From Erpobdella octoculata (taxonomy: Eukaryota > Annelida > Clitellata > Hirudinida > Erpobdellidae): DNA of 64,000 nucleotides. The stretch spans positions 18,982,049 to 19,046,048 of the forward strand of contig OZ022246.1 of NCBI GenBank assembly GCA_963978895.1, read 5' to 3'. Positions 30,839 through 43,345 of the stretch are shown piece after piece. The stretch's first letter is position 1. Every line of letters starts with the position of its first letter. The position numbers were made by a program, and so were the translations under genes. Under the pieces are notes generated by a model. That model saw only the letters and a list, made by a program, of their open reading frames with translations. It was not told where the DNA came from and made no database searches.

Positions 30839-33327
30839 CAAAGTCCTTCAGGTTTTTTTATTGAACCTGTTTTCAGTGCATCCTCGAGTAGTGAAGACAG
30901 CTGTGTGACTTGTGTCATCACCTTGCTGACTTTAACAATTTTTGGCAAGTATTTTAAATAAATAAATTCTAACAATTTTTTAAACTGTCTACCGTACACT
31001 CGACCCATGTCATAGCCGACCACTAAAAGAAAACTGTTCAAAATTTGGGCAGAGATTCCAGAAACTGGGGAATGAGAGAGAACCTTTGCCAGCCAAGACC
31101 AGGTATGTTTGATGCCATATGGATGGTTGTAGAGATTTTGAGGAGAAACAGGACAGGACACCATAACAGAGGCGAACAGTGTGATGTAGCCTGCCATCTT
31201 AGTGAGGTACTGAGCCTCAGTTTCTGGTTGGCCGTTACTTTTGATTGTATAACCAAGAAGTCTGAAAATAAGAAAAAAGGAAATTATTCTATTAAATCTG
31301 ACAACAAATGAACAACAAAGCAACATTCAAACCGACGTGTAAAACTCGGCGTCCGTCTCACTCGTTCTCTCGGCAAAGTACGGAATGACAAACGGACATC
31401 GATAAACAAAATTGGAAATGAGAAGATCTCCAAAAACGGGATGTTGAAGCCAAACATTAACAGCAAAAGAAGCCAGAGCAAACACAACTTGTGGTCTCGA
31501 GGAAGACTGAACGGATCCTTTGTCCTTGAAGAAATCAAAATCACAAATTTTATTAAAAAAAACCCACAGTGGATGTAGAATGCACCTCCTGAATCGAAAA
31601 CATTCAAACTGGAATTCTATTTAATATAGAATTTATATCAAAGTAAGATGCATTCATTGCTGTTGTCGTGGTGAGTACACGAGCCAGAATAGCATTTCAT
31701 AGGTCAACATAATCTGACAGTATTATTTATAGAATAATTTTTCAGGATGTCAGTATTAAAAGCTTAGTCGTAGCCTCAGATCGTGGCCTCTGGTTCGCAT
31801 CTCATTCATGAACTGAAAATTGCTACATTATTTCTGCAGAATGACTCATACAATCAATATATAACCACGATTTGTAGGTTGATTTGAAACCTTAAGCAAA
31901 ACCTTTGAAAGTTTACATTTTTTAACAACTCTAATTCACTAATGAAAAAAACCAGCATTTTTCAAAACTGCAAATCAAAACTTTGAATGATTGCTAAAAT
32001 ATAGAAGTCAATCTTCAAATGAGACGTTATCAGTTGTACTATAAAATTACCTATTTAGCATTTTAAATAATTCCTTTTGATAACTTCCATTTTATTAAGA
32101 AAACAAACTAATATTATAGCTTAGGTTAATATACCTATATCGACCCATGCGGATGCGTTTTGTTGTCATGCACAGCAAAGCGTGCGCTGGTTAATCGACT
32201 TGCAGGATGATCGACTTTCCAATTTGAGTCGATTAACTGTCAACTGTCGATAAAAACACAGTTCGAGGCGCTGGTGGCAGAGCGGTAGAGCGTTCGCCTG
32301 TTGATCGAAATCGAACCTCGCCGGCGTCACCAGCGTAACTCCCTTAAGCAAGGAGTTCACTCGCATTTGCTAAAGGGGTAGGCGCCTATAAATGGCTGCC
32401 TTTGCAAGTACCCTCCCTCTCTCGCCTTGAGCAAGATTTGTCTTGATAAGGCGTATGCTAAATCTCAATCTCTCAATAGCTTCAACAAGGTGGCTAAAAA
32501 AGTCAGAAATCTTGACATAATGTTTACAATTGTAAAGAAAACTACACAAAATTTGCATAATAAAAACAAAACATACAACAAGTCTCTTTGCTAGTCTGTT
32601 TAAGAAAAACAGTCCAGCTTCCGGAAGGTTTTTAATTGAAATCCTCTGCTCTCCACTCAAAACTTGAATTTCGTCGCCTTTTAGGAAACTGAAAAACGAA
32701 ATAATATAAAAAAAAACATTAAAAAAATGAAGAACATCACTCAATCATTCATGAACACCTCTAACTCAATCATTCCTGAACATCACTCACTCAATCATTC
32801 ATGAACATCACTCACTCAATCATTCATGAACATCACTCAATCATTCATGAATACCTCTAACTCAATCATTCCTGAACACAACTCAATCATTCATGAACAC
32901 CTCTAACTCAATCATTCCTGAACATCACTCACTCAATCATTCCTGAACATCAATCATTCATGAATTTCTCTCACTCAATCATTTATAAACTTTACTTGTT
33001 TAATTTAACGATGGCACATTTCAGAATCTCCCGATTGTTTTCTGAAGTTATTTCAACCAGTTCAGCGACAAACTTCATTAACTGATGCTTGAGGTTTTTA
33101 TGCTTTAAAAACAAAACAAATTATGAACAACTCACAGAGAATGCAAATCATTTTATTTATTTAATCAAACTTTTTAAATAATTAAAATATATTTAGTAAA
33201 AATAGTAAAACAAATTAATTACCTCAGTATTTTCAAAAAATGTGTTGCAGGAGTCTTCATGATCATCTAAAATTCTCAAATGTTTAAAATATTGAGTTTT
33301 CGCAGCAGCCATATCACATTCCGGCGT
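30838..33327 (-). CDS. GLE1: GLE1 exons 9-13: C-terminal helicase-activating domain
   Basis: This is the conserved all-helical domain that contacts DDX19/Dbp5 and inositol hexakisphosphate. Exons read HKNLKHQLMKFVAELVEI, GDEIQVLSGEQRISIKNLP, RPQVVFALASFAVNVWLQ, LLISNFVYRCPFVIPYF, then the last exon LLGYTIKSNGQPETEAQYL to IKKPEGL and TGA at 30,840-30,838. Exon 12's donor (AC|GTCGGT at 31,337) was chosen because only it joins in phase to LLGY. The human protein has about ten more residues after the same point. Confidence 0.93.
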
Positions 33328-36300
33328 CTGAAAAATAGCAAGTCAACTCTAATAAATCAAGAATTTCAAAAATTAAATATCATTCGCATAATTTTTTGAT
33401 TCAGTAGTTTAACTTCAACCAGTTGAAATATTAATAGTTGATAACTTGAATTAAAAAAATTTCAGATATTAGGATAAAAAAACTAAACTGAAACAAATTC
33501 AAACACACAGCCTATCTTAACTGGAAAAAATTTAATAAATAACAACTAACAGAGATAACCAATTCAGATTGCTTTTTATTATTTTCCAACTCAGTTTTCT
33601 TCTCAGCTTCGATTTTGTTGACTTCATCTGCAATTAAAGATTACAAAACCTGAACATCTAATGAGTGAAATTTTAAAACTTTCGAGCAAGAAGTTTTATC
33701 TTCAAATAATCTTAATAGGAAACTTGTAAATTTCCTTACTGCTGAGTATTTTTAAATTGAGTGAGGATGGTGGCTGAATGAAAACTAAGCATATTAGGAC
33801 AAACTATCATTTATCCCCCATCTTGCAAATGAATTGCTGAATCCAACACAAGAAAATTCAAATAAAATTGACTATTATAAGTCATTCTTAATAGAATAAT
33901 TGATAATTATATAATAAACTCTACACTTATTAGGACTCTAAAATAGCCTATACAGCAACTTAATAGCAACACTGTCTCAATTTTCTCTGCAGCAAGAATT
34001 CCCACGCAATATAAAATTCCCAATTCAAATTCATGTTATTCACCAGATGTCACTCCGACATGAAATTATTCTTAGATTGTGAGCAGACACCTAGTGAGAC
34101 GAAAAAAATTTCAAATCGCCGCCCGACGACACCGCTACATAAACATTCAGTTACGAAACTATGGCAACGGCCAACCAAAACTTAGTTTGAGGATGCGCGA
34201 CATAAATGGTGGAGATTTTTAGAAAAAATCGCGTTTTTTGTGTGTGGTAGGTCAAACCTCAAATTCATTTGATTAATAAAACTAAAAATACAGTTTTTCA
34301 GGATTATATTAACCGAACTTAATTATTATAAAACCAAATTTATTGTTTGTTTTATTTTTATTTTTAGTACAAAAGTACTTTTTGTACTGCCAAGTACCCT
34401 GCCCAAATCCCCAAGCCACAAACTTTTTAAATATTTATTTTCCTTTAACAGACAGGATAAATTAAAAAAATAATAATAACAATGATCTCATAACAAAAAA
34501 ATCAAATTCTGCTGTTGTTTCTGAACTTATGGGCTGTTCATAATTTATTATCAAAGACTCAAGAGAAAAAAATCTGGAAAGATTTTTGACAAAATGTTGG
34601 AATTTAAATTATTTTACGCGCCGGATGTATATCGTTCGATTTTCTTATTATTATTTACTTATCTTATTTTCATCAGAAAGTTATATTATATATCATAAAA
34701 TGAGAAGCAGTAAATATTTTTTGACTTTATTTTTGAGGAAGGTCTGACCCTTATTGCAACATTGTAATGATCGGGAAGAATAAGGTTAACAATTGACTAA
34801 AGTTTTGTGACATTATTATTTATGGATAGCCTTTAATGAAGTTTAAGAATAGAAACTTCAGCAAATTAAATAAGATTTACACAAAGAAAAAAATAACAAT
34901 TTACCAATTTGAACTCGAACAAGGAGCAAAACCTTTCTGGCTTCCGACGATAAACCAGTCGCAATGGAAACATCTTCCACAAAAAGTTCTTGCTTTTGAA
35001 AAATGTTGGCGAATCTGTCAAGAATTTGCTTCATGATTGTTGAACAATTTTTCGTTGACGGGGGGAGCTGATCGAAAAACTCGAACGTAGAAAGAAGTTG
35101 CGACAACATTCGTTCTCCGTTCTCAGCCTCTTCAAACTCTTTTTTTATTCTTTCTTTCAGACTGTCCTGTTCTTTCTTTTTCCTAATGAACAAATACAAT
35201 GATGTAAATGAAAAAACAGAAATTTAAGAATATTACAGATAAATAGGATAGCAAAAAATAAATATACAAATAAAAAAATTCAATGTACACACGAGATTTC
35301 TACAAAACTTTACCTTATAGCCTCCCTTTCTTGAATCACACTTTTTGCTTCAACATTTTTTCTGTCCAGCAACTTAAGGTAACAAATTATAAATAAACAA
35401 TCAATCAGTCCAATAATTAATTATTAAACAAATTAAAAACTTCAAATACACATAAACAGAAAAAATTAAATTAAAATACCATTTCAAGATTCAAGTATTC
35501 TCATGATAAATACACTATAGACTACATCTAACATATTATTCAAATTGTAAACACACCAGAGTACTGCAAGGACCGATTTTTCGAGGCCTGGCCAATGTAA
35601 TAGGCCAAGACCAGCCCATCTTTACAGACTAATATCCCTAAACTTGGCAAAAAATCTCGTTCCAACCAATTTGAAATCCCTAATATTAAGGTCCACTTCG
35701 TGCAGTACACATGCACTATACAGCAACACATAAGATTTGTTTATGCCTTTTAGTAAATATTAGCTGTATCACACAGACTGCGTTCTTTAAGCTTACTTTT
35801 GCATGGCTGTGATGACTTTCTTTCAACTGTTCTTGCTTGTTTTGCAACTCTTCAAGGCTGTTATAATTAATAAAAAAAATATTATCGTAACTTTAAAGAA
35901 AAATAAATTTAAAAAAATGAACTGCAGCATGATGAAACTTCAAAATTATAACAAAACTTACAATGCAGCAAAATTATAACAAAACTTACAATGCATCAAA
36001 ATTATAACAAAACTTACAATGCTTCAAAATTATAACAAAACTTACAATGCTTCAAAATTATAACAAAACTTACAATGCTTCAAAATTATAACAAAACTTA
36101 CAATGCTTGTTCGCTCTCTGCTTCCTCCTTTTCAATTCTTAACAGCCTTTCTCTTATTTTGCCACAAAGCATATTCACATGATTGACATGTTTCTCATAA
36201 ATCTTCTTATCTTTCTCATCTAAATCCTTCTTCTTTTTGTTAATATAATTCTAAAAAAACAAATACAAATTTCTACATACAAATCACAGAATAGACATTC

Positions 36301-39300
36301 TTCCATGCAAAAAACTGCAAAGGAACAAACCAAAACCCTTCTGTCAATTTCCACATCATAAGCCTTCATAAACGAATCATTAAGACTTGATCTGTCCAGA
36401 TTGAGTGATGGAGAACTTTCATCGGCCGGTGGTGTTGAATCGATGATCGCATTCGAATCCAGATTGAGATCTTCATTTTCTTTTTCATCACCAAACGACG
36501 ATCTCTCATAACTCCAGTCTGAAACTTCTGGACCTTCAATACCGTACAAGGGATCTTGTGCTTCTGAACTATAAAACGTAAAAATGATTACATCCAGCAT
36601 AAAACTTGAGACGTAAACATAATTTTCATAAATCGACTATGAAAATGTGTTTCATGTCATTGCCATGCAGTGGTTATATGATTTGCTGATATTTTTGATT
36701 TATAAAGATAAATGCTTAATAAAGCGATGGGGAAAATTTTCGGCATTTTATTAAATAGATTAAAAACACTCCTTTCAGATTATATAAAAAAAATATACTA
36801 TTACAAGACATTAATCTTAACAATTTCTCCTTATTAAGACAATTTAAACAAATTGCATAAGATAATAAGCTGCGCGGCTACCGATCTCGATTATTTGTTT
36901 GTATCCAGGCAATCTGCTGTGACATCACATTTTTGTGACCTATTAAATTAAATTAAGTTTTATGTAATTTTTTTTTCATGCATTTTTGTAAAGACAAGAG
37001 GCTTTGTTCCTGCACCTAATAACTGATTAATAATCACTGTCATAAACCTTGTTATCTATAATAGTTTAGAGTCCTCTACACCAGGTGATTTAAGACTTCA
37101 ATACCTGTATGTCAGAAATACTAAAATACTTCCTTTCACAGATAATAATTTGATCCTTTTTTCTTCCCTCCTCTTTTTTTACACACTTTCACTTAACTTG
37201 ACTTCTCTGTCTGTCGTAATAATGCATTCTATCAAATTTTCGGATCGATTGGACAAAATTTAATTAAATAATTATTTGTGATATTTTCGTCAAACTATTT
37301 ATTGCCTATGCTAATATGTTTGTTGTTTATGTAGTAAAAAAAATATAAAAGTGTGTTTTTAAAAAACTTTGTTTTTGCTTCACTTGTTCCAGGCTTGGGA
37401 CTGGCTCGCAAAAGCAAAGAGCAAAAAGCAAGAGTTGATGTAAACAAGTTCAAGCAAAAAACAAAATTCTTTTAAAAAAACACTTATATATTTTTACATT
37501 ATGCAAATCGATTTCTAAATATGATAATAGTTTTGCATTTGTTTATAGTATTACTTTAGTCCAAATTTTAATAAGTTTTGGACATAGTCATAATTACTTA
37601 ATTACCTAAAAGTTCATTTAATTGACACCATCTAGTGAATAATTTTAAAATTCTAAGTAATCCAAAAGTCGGTAAAAAATCAATTAAAAAATTTGACCAC
37701 AGACAGACAGAGAAGTCAAGTTAAATAAAAGTGTGTAATTTTTTTTTATAATATTATATAGTCCATTACACCAGGTGTTTTAAGATTGAAATAGTTGTAT
37801 GTTGGAAGCACATTAGTACTTCCTGTTGTGGTCATAATTTGATCCTTTTACCTTTAATCCAGGCATGGGATTGGCTAGCAAAAAGCAAGACAGAGTTGTG
37901 TAAAAAATTTTTTATATTTTTTATGATAGTTTATAGTCCTTTACACCAGGTGTTTGGAGACTGTGATGGCTGTATGTAGGAAGCACCTCCTGCCGTGGCA
38001 CATTATTTGATCCTTTTAACTTTTCTCTCCTCCTTTCCCCAGGCTTGGGAGTGGCTTGCAAAAGCAAGGCAGAATTTTGAGTGTGTAAAAATCTCTTCAA
38101 ACAAGTGAAGTTAATATAGTGCAAAATGTTTAAAAAGCAGGAAGCTTGGGAAAGGATCATAATGAGATTATTGGTAGTATTTTAAGAATATTCACTATAA
38201 AAGTAATTTTATAATCTGGCTACTTATCACGTGAAAAATTCAACCACAGAAGTAATTTCCAATGTTTATCAGGGTTGTTGTCAATAGCAGCTTGTACTTT
38301 TGAGAGTGAACATACTGTTGTTGGCATGCACTGTCAATAGTTAGTACCGTGTTTCCTTGAATATAAGACCTACTTAGAAAGTAAAACCAACCAAGTCTGT
38401 TCATGGAGATTTTAATATAAGAAGCTTCTATTGTTTGACTAGTCCAATCCTACAGAAACTAGAATATTCAAGCTTGTAAGGGTCAATGTCCATAGTTAAT
38501 TTAGCTTTATTTTCTCACTTGTCCTCTACGTTTTACTTGTGTCTCTATACTTTGCTAGGTAGGTCTTATATTCAAGGAAACACAGTAAGAGTTAGCACAT
38601 TTTCAATAGCAAGTCAAAAATCTTTTCATACTTTAAATTAGTGTCAAACTGTCAATAGTCATTCTAGTGCACTGTCAATAGATTTTATGTTAAATATTCT
38701 GTACTGAAATCCCTACCTTTTAATGATCTTTGCATTGTATTTGGTAAATGAGCAGGTGTCTTTGAAAAGCTGAAAAAATAAAAAAAAAATATGGCAAGTA
38801 TGTCACTTAAGTGTGTCTGTCAATTTTCTACTAAAAATTAGTAACTAAGGGGACATCCATTTATTATGTCAACGAAATAGGGGAGGGAGAGGGTTTGAAG
38901 AAGTTTGACAATTGTTGACATGGGGGAGGGAGGGAGTTCAAGATAAATTGACGTCAACAATTTATTTTTTACAAGAGTTAATAAATAAAAAAAATAGGAA
39001 AGTATTAAATGCATTGTATGCCAGTCAGTCAATTAGAATCTGCCTACCCCCAAAAACATTCAAAATACGCACAGTTTACGATAATTGCAAACTGTGTCGT
39101 ATTTTGATTTCTAATTAAAACTTAACTGTACATTAAATAAATAAAACTGATTAACCTAAAATTGTAAGGTAAAACCGTAAGATCCCACACGTTTAAACTA
39201 TTGTATTCAGTTTTTGAAGTTTGACAACATGCTAACTCGATCGGTAAAGGCATTCAAAATTCCTCCATATGATCTGTACTGTCCTTCCATTCAGTTGTCG

Positions 39301-40022
39301 TTGTTTGAACGGACCTGCAAAATTTGTCACCTCTATGTTGCTTCACAAGTCATGTTGAAGAAGCATGTTCGACAGCACCGACAATGCGAATGCGATCTTG
39401 GGGCTAGGCAATTACCACATGCTCTTCAACCGCAAAGAATTTGACTAAAGGGAGTGGCTGCCAAAATACAGAGAACTGATGGCAATTATTGCGCATGGAG
39501 AAATGTTAAGCGCAAAATGGTTAGATGAAGATGATGTTGGCTTGTCGTGTGTATGTGTATCGATTCCACAAAAAATTGATCAATCATCTACTATGCCCAT
39601 TATAACAATTTAGGAACATTTGAACTGTTGATAGTCAATTTGAAATCGGTTACGCAAGACTAAAAAACTGTATTAAAAACTTAGTTGTAGAACTTATAAT
39701 ATCTACATACGTACAATTCTATTTTTAGCAAAAAAGCCAGTTGTATAAGATATTGTTAATTATTTTTTGTTTTTTTTTTGGGGGAGGGGGTAAAATTTGT
39801 TTGACATAATGTTGTTAGGGGGTGACTGAAAGTTTGACAGTTGTTGACAAGGGGAGGGAGGGGGTAACAAATTGCCTAAAAATTGTTGACATAATTAATG
39901 GACGTCCCATTATAATAAATTATTCATACACATTGTTCGTCGGAGCTCTCTTTTTTAGTTTTGGCAAATATTTTTCCTTTTGCGGTAAGCTTCAAAGCTT
40001 TCACAGTGTCGTCAACTGACAT
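30838..40022 (-). CDS. GLE1: GLE1, mRNA export factor of the nuclear pore (13 exons)
   Basis: GLE1 acts at the cytoplasmic face of the pore. With inositol hexakisphosphate it stimulates the DEAD-box helicase DDX19/Dbp5 to release exported mRNPs, and it also acts in translation. Coding exons in gene order: 40022-39930, 38769-38717, 36568-36331, 36250-36102, 35857-35797, 35372-35314, 35182-34905, 33627-33551, 33327-33223, 33102-32996, 32688-32577, 31524-31337 and 31261-30838. All junctions are GT..AG and in phase. The total is about 647 residues (human 698). The C-terminal half carries the family hallmarks: LLSGEQ-type entry, FALASFAVNVWLQHPVFGDL, CPFVIPYF, LLGYTIK, YLTKMAGYITLFASVMV and HPYGIKHTWSWLAKVL. 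The exon 3 donor is ambiguous (36,331 or 36,337; both keep phase). The first two exons rest on phase and splice signals, not on homology. Confidence 0.92.
31525..32576. other. GLE1 intron 12 (gene order E11-E12)
   Basis: Contains the SINE at 32,262-32,485. The remainder is AT-rich with no other feature. Confidence 0.6.
32262..32485 (+). mobile_element. tRNA-derived SINE in a GLE1 intron (antisense to GLE1)
   Basis: An A-box-like TGGCAGAGCGGTAGAGCG is followed by TTCGCCTGTTGATCGAAATC and a weakened B-box (ATCGAACCTC). It shares TTAAGCAAGGAGTTCACTCG with the SINE at 25,794 and ends in TCTCAATCTCTCAAT. Confidence 0.75.
32735..32990. repeat. Minisatellite of TCATTCATGAACATCACTCA units
   Basis: Repeats of roughly 20-35 bp built from CTCAATCATTC(A/C)TGAACA(T/C) fill the short GLE1 intron between exons 10 and 11, reaching within a few bases of the exon 10 donor (32,995). 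Confidence 0.9.
33223..36250 (-). CDS. GLE1: GLE1 exons 4-9: coiled-coil middle region
   Basis: Exons 4-7 and 8 are rich in Lys, Glu and Gln with heptad-like spacing (NYINKKKKDLDEKDKK, RLLRIEKEEAESEQA, LEELQNKQEQLKES, RKKKEQDSLKERIKKEFEEA, NKIEAEKKTELENN). Human GLE1 also has a central coiled coil, which mediates self-association. Exon 7 continues with QLLSTFEFFDQLPPST and IMKQILDRFANIF. Exon 9 (TPECDMAAAKTQYFKHLRIL) begins the helical GLE1 fold. Confidence 0.9.
33628..34904. other. GLE1 intron 7
   Basis: AT-rich, with a more GC-rich island at 34,080-34,260 (TCGCCGCCCGACGACACCGC). The island may be part of an unidentified transposon. No other feature is seen. Confidence 0.4.
35565..35735 (-). 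repeat. Dispersed repeat copy shared with 57,183-57,350
   Basis: Both places carry a TACTGCAAGG-CCGATTTTT start, an AGGCC/GGCC-rich middle and CTTGGCAAA-AATCTCG. This indicates one interspersed repeat family, of unknown class, in a GLE1 intron. Confidence 0.55.
35941..36108. repeat. 28-bp array of the GLE1 exon 4 end and donor, six copies
   Basis: The unit CAAAATTATAACAAAACTTA plus CAATGCTT is repeated six times. On the minus strand each copy reads AAGCATT|GTAAGTTTTG, the exact exon 4 end and donor. The first copy in gene order (exon ends 36,102) is the authentic one. Reading past it meets an in-frame TAA at once. Confidence 0.95.
36331..40022 (-). CDS. GLE1: GLE1 exons 1-3: N-terminal region
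   Basis: Exon 1 starts at ATG 40,022-40,020 (MSVDDTVKALKLTAKGK) and ends before GTATGA. Exon 2 encodes LFKDTCSFTKYNAKIIK. Exon 3 is acidic and serine-rich (DPLYGIEGPEVSDWSYERSS, then DEKENEDLNLDSNA). Phases are 0, 2 and 0 and fit. This N-terminus is poorly conserved in the family, so identity here comes from linkage and phase. The upstream introns are long: 1,160 bp with a TIR transposon, and 2,148 bp with inverted repeats. Confidence 0.7.
37055..38100. repeat. Diverged repeated block in GLE1 intron 2
   Basis: Three related stretches begin TACACCAGGTG(T/A)TT (37,078, 37,769 and 37,943). GGCTTGGGA-(C/G)TGGCT-GCAAAAGCAA follows some of them. In addition, ACACTTTCACTTAACTTGAC (37,184-) is inverted at about 37,695-37,735 (GTCAAGTTAAATAAAAGTGT). 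This points to a TIR element of roughly 0.55 kb nested in older repeats. Confidence 0.6.
38849..39908. mobile_element. TIR DNA transposon in GLE1 intron 1, about 1.06 kb
   Basis: The left end GGGGACATCCATTTATTATG-TCAAC matches the inverse of the right end (GGGACGTCCATTAATTATGT-CAAC), with only a few differences. G-rich GGGGGAGGGAGGG tracts lie just inside both ends. A broken zinc-finger frame is inside. I could not define the target duplication, so the superfamily is open. Confidence 0.7.
39214..39630 (+). pseudogene. Broken C2H2 zinc-finger protein fragment inside the transposon
   Basis: The frame 39,214-39,444 holds FERTCKICHLYVASQVMLKK followed by HVRQH: Cys-x2-Cys-x12-His-x3-His, a perfect C2H2 spacing. 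After a frameshift the message seems to continue as EWLPKYRELMAIIAHGEMLS and AKWLDEDDVG. It probably belonged to the transposon or to a captured gene, and it is not functional now. Confidence 0.6.
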
Positions 40023-40239
40023 CTCTCTTCAAGTCAAATCTAGTAGGAAATACTATACAACTTTATATTAATTGTCGTGACTATAATCAGTAAAATCTTC
40101 AACGACCGGGTACATGCCGGGTAAATATTATATCGCTCAACATAACATAAACATATTTACATTTGTGACTATGGGGCTCAGTGCTTATAGTAGTCTTTAC
40201 TAGCTTTTAGGTGAAAGTTTGATCTGATGTAAATGTTTG
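40023..40239 (-). promoter_or_regulatory. GLE1 upstream region
   Basis: About 220 bp separate the GLE1 start codon from a SINE. The core promoter and 5' UTR must lie here or beyond. No clear TATA or CCAAT box is visible, so this is only a positional assignment. Confidence 0.35.
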
Positions 40240-40620
40240 ATAATTTATAGAGCGCCTTTTCCGGGTTGTTCAAAGGCGCTGTTCTTTTACATCTTTTTTT
40301 TTCTTTTTTAAAATAATTTATAGAGCGCCTTTCCGCTTTGTTCAAAGGCGCTGTTCTTTTACATGCCCCACGGAGAGAACGATTTTACCCGCTAAGTTTC
40401 CGTTGACTTGGGCTACTAGGCAGTGAGTGGGAGTCGAACCGTGAAGCTCTAACATTCGAGGCTAACACTCTACCAACTCAGCTAACCTAGCACGGAGAGA
40501 ACGATTTTACCCGCTAAATTTCCGTTGACATGGGCTACTAGGCAGTGAGTGGGAGTCGAACCGTACAGCTCTCACATTCAAGGCTAACATTCTACCAACT
40601 CAGCTAACCTGATGTTGGCA
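40240..40620 (-). mobile_element. tRNA-derived SINE with duplicated head and duplicated tail
   Basis: On the minus strand, two tRNA-like heads (each with A-box TTAGCTGAGTTGGTAGA and B-box GGTTCGACTCCCAC; 40,612-40,500 and 40,490-40,380) are followed by two tails (40,365-40,315 and 40,300-40,245). Each tail carries a GCGCCTTT...AAAGGCGC hairpin with a GAACAA loop, then TCTATAAATT. The order is head-head-tail-tail. The tail hairpin resembles the 3' end of the L2-like LINE at 10,413. Confidence 0.8.
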
Positions 40621-40659
40621 TGTTGGGCATCTGCTAAGACTATTTTGCTAAAACAATAA

Positions 40660-40720
40660 CCAGGGCGTATTTAGGGGGGGGTTTACGGGTTCAAACCCCC
40701 CCTCCGAAATCATGAAAAAA
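40660..40720. other. GC hairpin, end of an unidentified element
   Basis: CAGGGCGTATTTAGG leads into GGGGGGTTTACGGGTTCAAA and CCCCCC, a short perfect palindrome. It looks like a MITE terminus, but its partner end was not found. Confidence 0.4.
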
Positions 40721-40951
40721 TATAAAATCGGTGTAAAATAAGAACAAACATGCCAGGATTATATAAAATACCCTTGAAAAATTGCAATGTTAATGTGAGT
40801 TGACAAAGCAAAAATTTGTTTGAGATCCGTTCCACCTTTAAATTTTAGTTCCGCTTCAACATTTTTTGGTTTTCTATCGGCTTTTCCGAATTAAAAGCTG
40901 TTGATAAGTTATTTCAAAATGTTTAAGCAAATAAAGTTGGTGAAATTCTTC

Positions 40952-41272
<321 letters not shown>

Positions 41273-41274
41273 AT

Positions 41275-41606
41275 GATATATATTATAAGGAAACATAGCG
41301 TTGATATGTTTTTACGAGCCACATATATCAGAAACTTGGATGGCGTACAATCCACCACGAAATGTGTTCAACATACCCCAACAAAAGCGCTTAACAACCA
41401 CTGTTTTTTGGCGGTGGAAGTGGCGCAGATGGTAAGGTAGTTGGCATGATGCGAGGCGGTGTTGCCGATCCGACAGTCGTGGGTTCGAGTCTGAAGTTGA
41501 GACATGTATATTTGCGTTATTTCGTGGTGGATTGTACGCCATCCAAGTTTCTGATATATGTGGCTCGTAAAAACATATCAACGCTATGTTTCCTTATAAT
41601 ATATAT
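41275..41606. mobile_element. Fold-back element with a tRNA-like core
   Basis: The arm 41,275-41,363 (TATAAGGAAACATAGCGTTG ... TGGCGTACAATCCACCACGA) is the near-perfect inverse of 41,518-41,606. Between the arms (41,415-41,505) lies TGGCGCAGATGGTAAGGTAG and GTGGGTTCGAGTC, with the spacing of pol III A and B boxes. A partial second copy, with core and right arm only, lies at 41,716-41,948. Confidence 0.75.
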
Positions 41607-41715
41607 CATAAAAACATATATCTTCGATAGTTATTAAATTAGCTAGTGACGGATTGTACGCCGTACAACTTATAATACTATCGAGCATTGATTCGTACCC
41701 ATTCATAGTCGAGTG

Positions 41716-42683
<968 letters not shown>

Positions 42684-42769
<86 letters not shown>
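42684..42769. repeat. (TA)n microsatellite between copies B1 and B2
   Basis: About 86 bp of TA. Confidence 0.97.
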
Positions 42770-42770
<1 letters not shown>

Positions 42771-43273
42771 TAGCGGGGTTACCCGGCGTTGCCCGGGGTT
42801 TTTAGAGGTTTTTCTAATGTTTGTCTCTCTCGCTCCCGTTCCCTTCTCCACTTTCCCGTTTTCGTAGCGTTCCCGGTCGCATTTCCGCTCTCGGTCGTTT
42901 TCCAGCTCCCGGTCGCTTTCCCGCTCAGAAGTTCTGTTATCGATTTTCTCTCTTGCTCGCGTTTCCTTCCAAGCTTGCTCTCCCGATTCCAGTCGCTTTC
43001 CGCGTTCCCGGTCGCTTTCCGCGTTCCCGGTCGCTTTCCGCGTTCCCGGTCGCTTTCCCGTTCCCGGTCGCTTTCCCGTTCCCGGTCGCTTTCCCGTTCT
43101 CGGTCGCTTTCCCGTTCCCGGTCGCTTTCCCGTTCCCGGTCGCTTTCCCGTTTCCGGTCGCTTTCCCGTTCCCGCTCACGCTTGCTCTCCCGTTCCCGGT
43201 CATGCTTGCTCTCCCATTCCCGGTCACGGTAGCTCTCCCGTTCCCGTTTCCGTTCCCGCTCATTTTCTCTTTT
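42770..43273 (-). mobile_element. CTAG-ended GC-rich element, copy B2
   Basis: Nearly base-for-base identical to B1, with a 589-bp offset, including the 18-bp repeat variants. One visible change is TTCTGCG to TTCCGCG. It looks like a recent tandem duplication of element plus TA tract. Confidence 0.65.
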
Positions 43274-43345
43274 ACATTCTTTCATAACTTCTGTTAGCCT
43301 ATAAAACGCAAAATAGATTTGCTAAGACTATATATATATATATAT

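Noticed and set aside
31284..31607. Independent membrane protein on the minus strand
   Set aside because: Wrong frame of GLE1 exon 12. The correct frame gives the conserved FALASFAVNVWLQ sequence.
40380..40612. Two genuine tRNA genes on the minus strand
   Set aside because: A and B boxes are present, but there is no acceptor stem pairing, and each copy continues into the same SINE body.
41415..41505. Genuine tRNA gene
   Set aside because: Box-like motifs are spaced as in a tRNA, but no cloverleaf could be drawn, and it repeats within a fold-back element.
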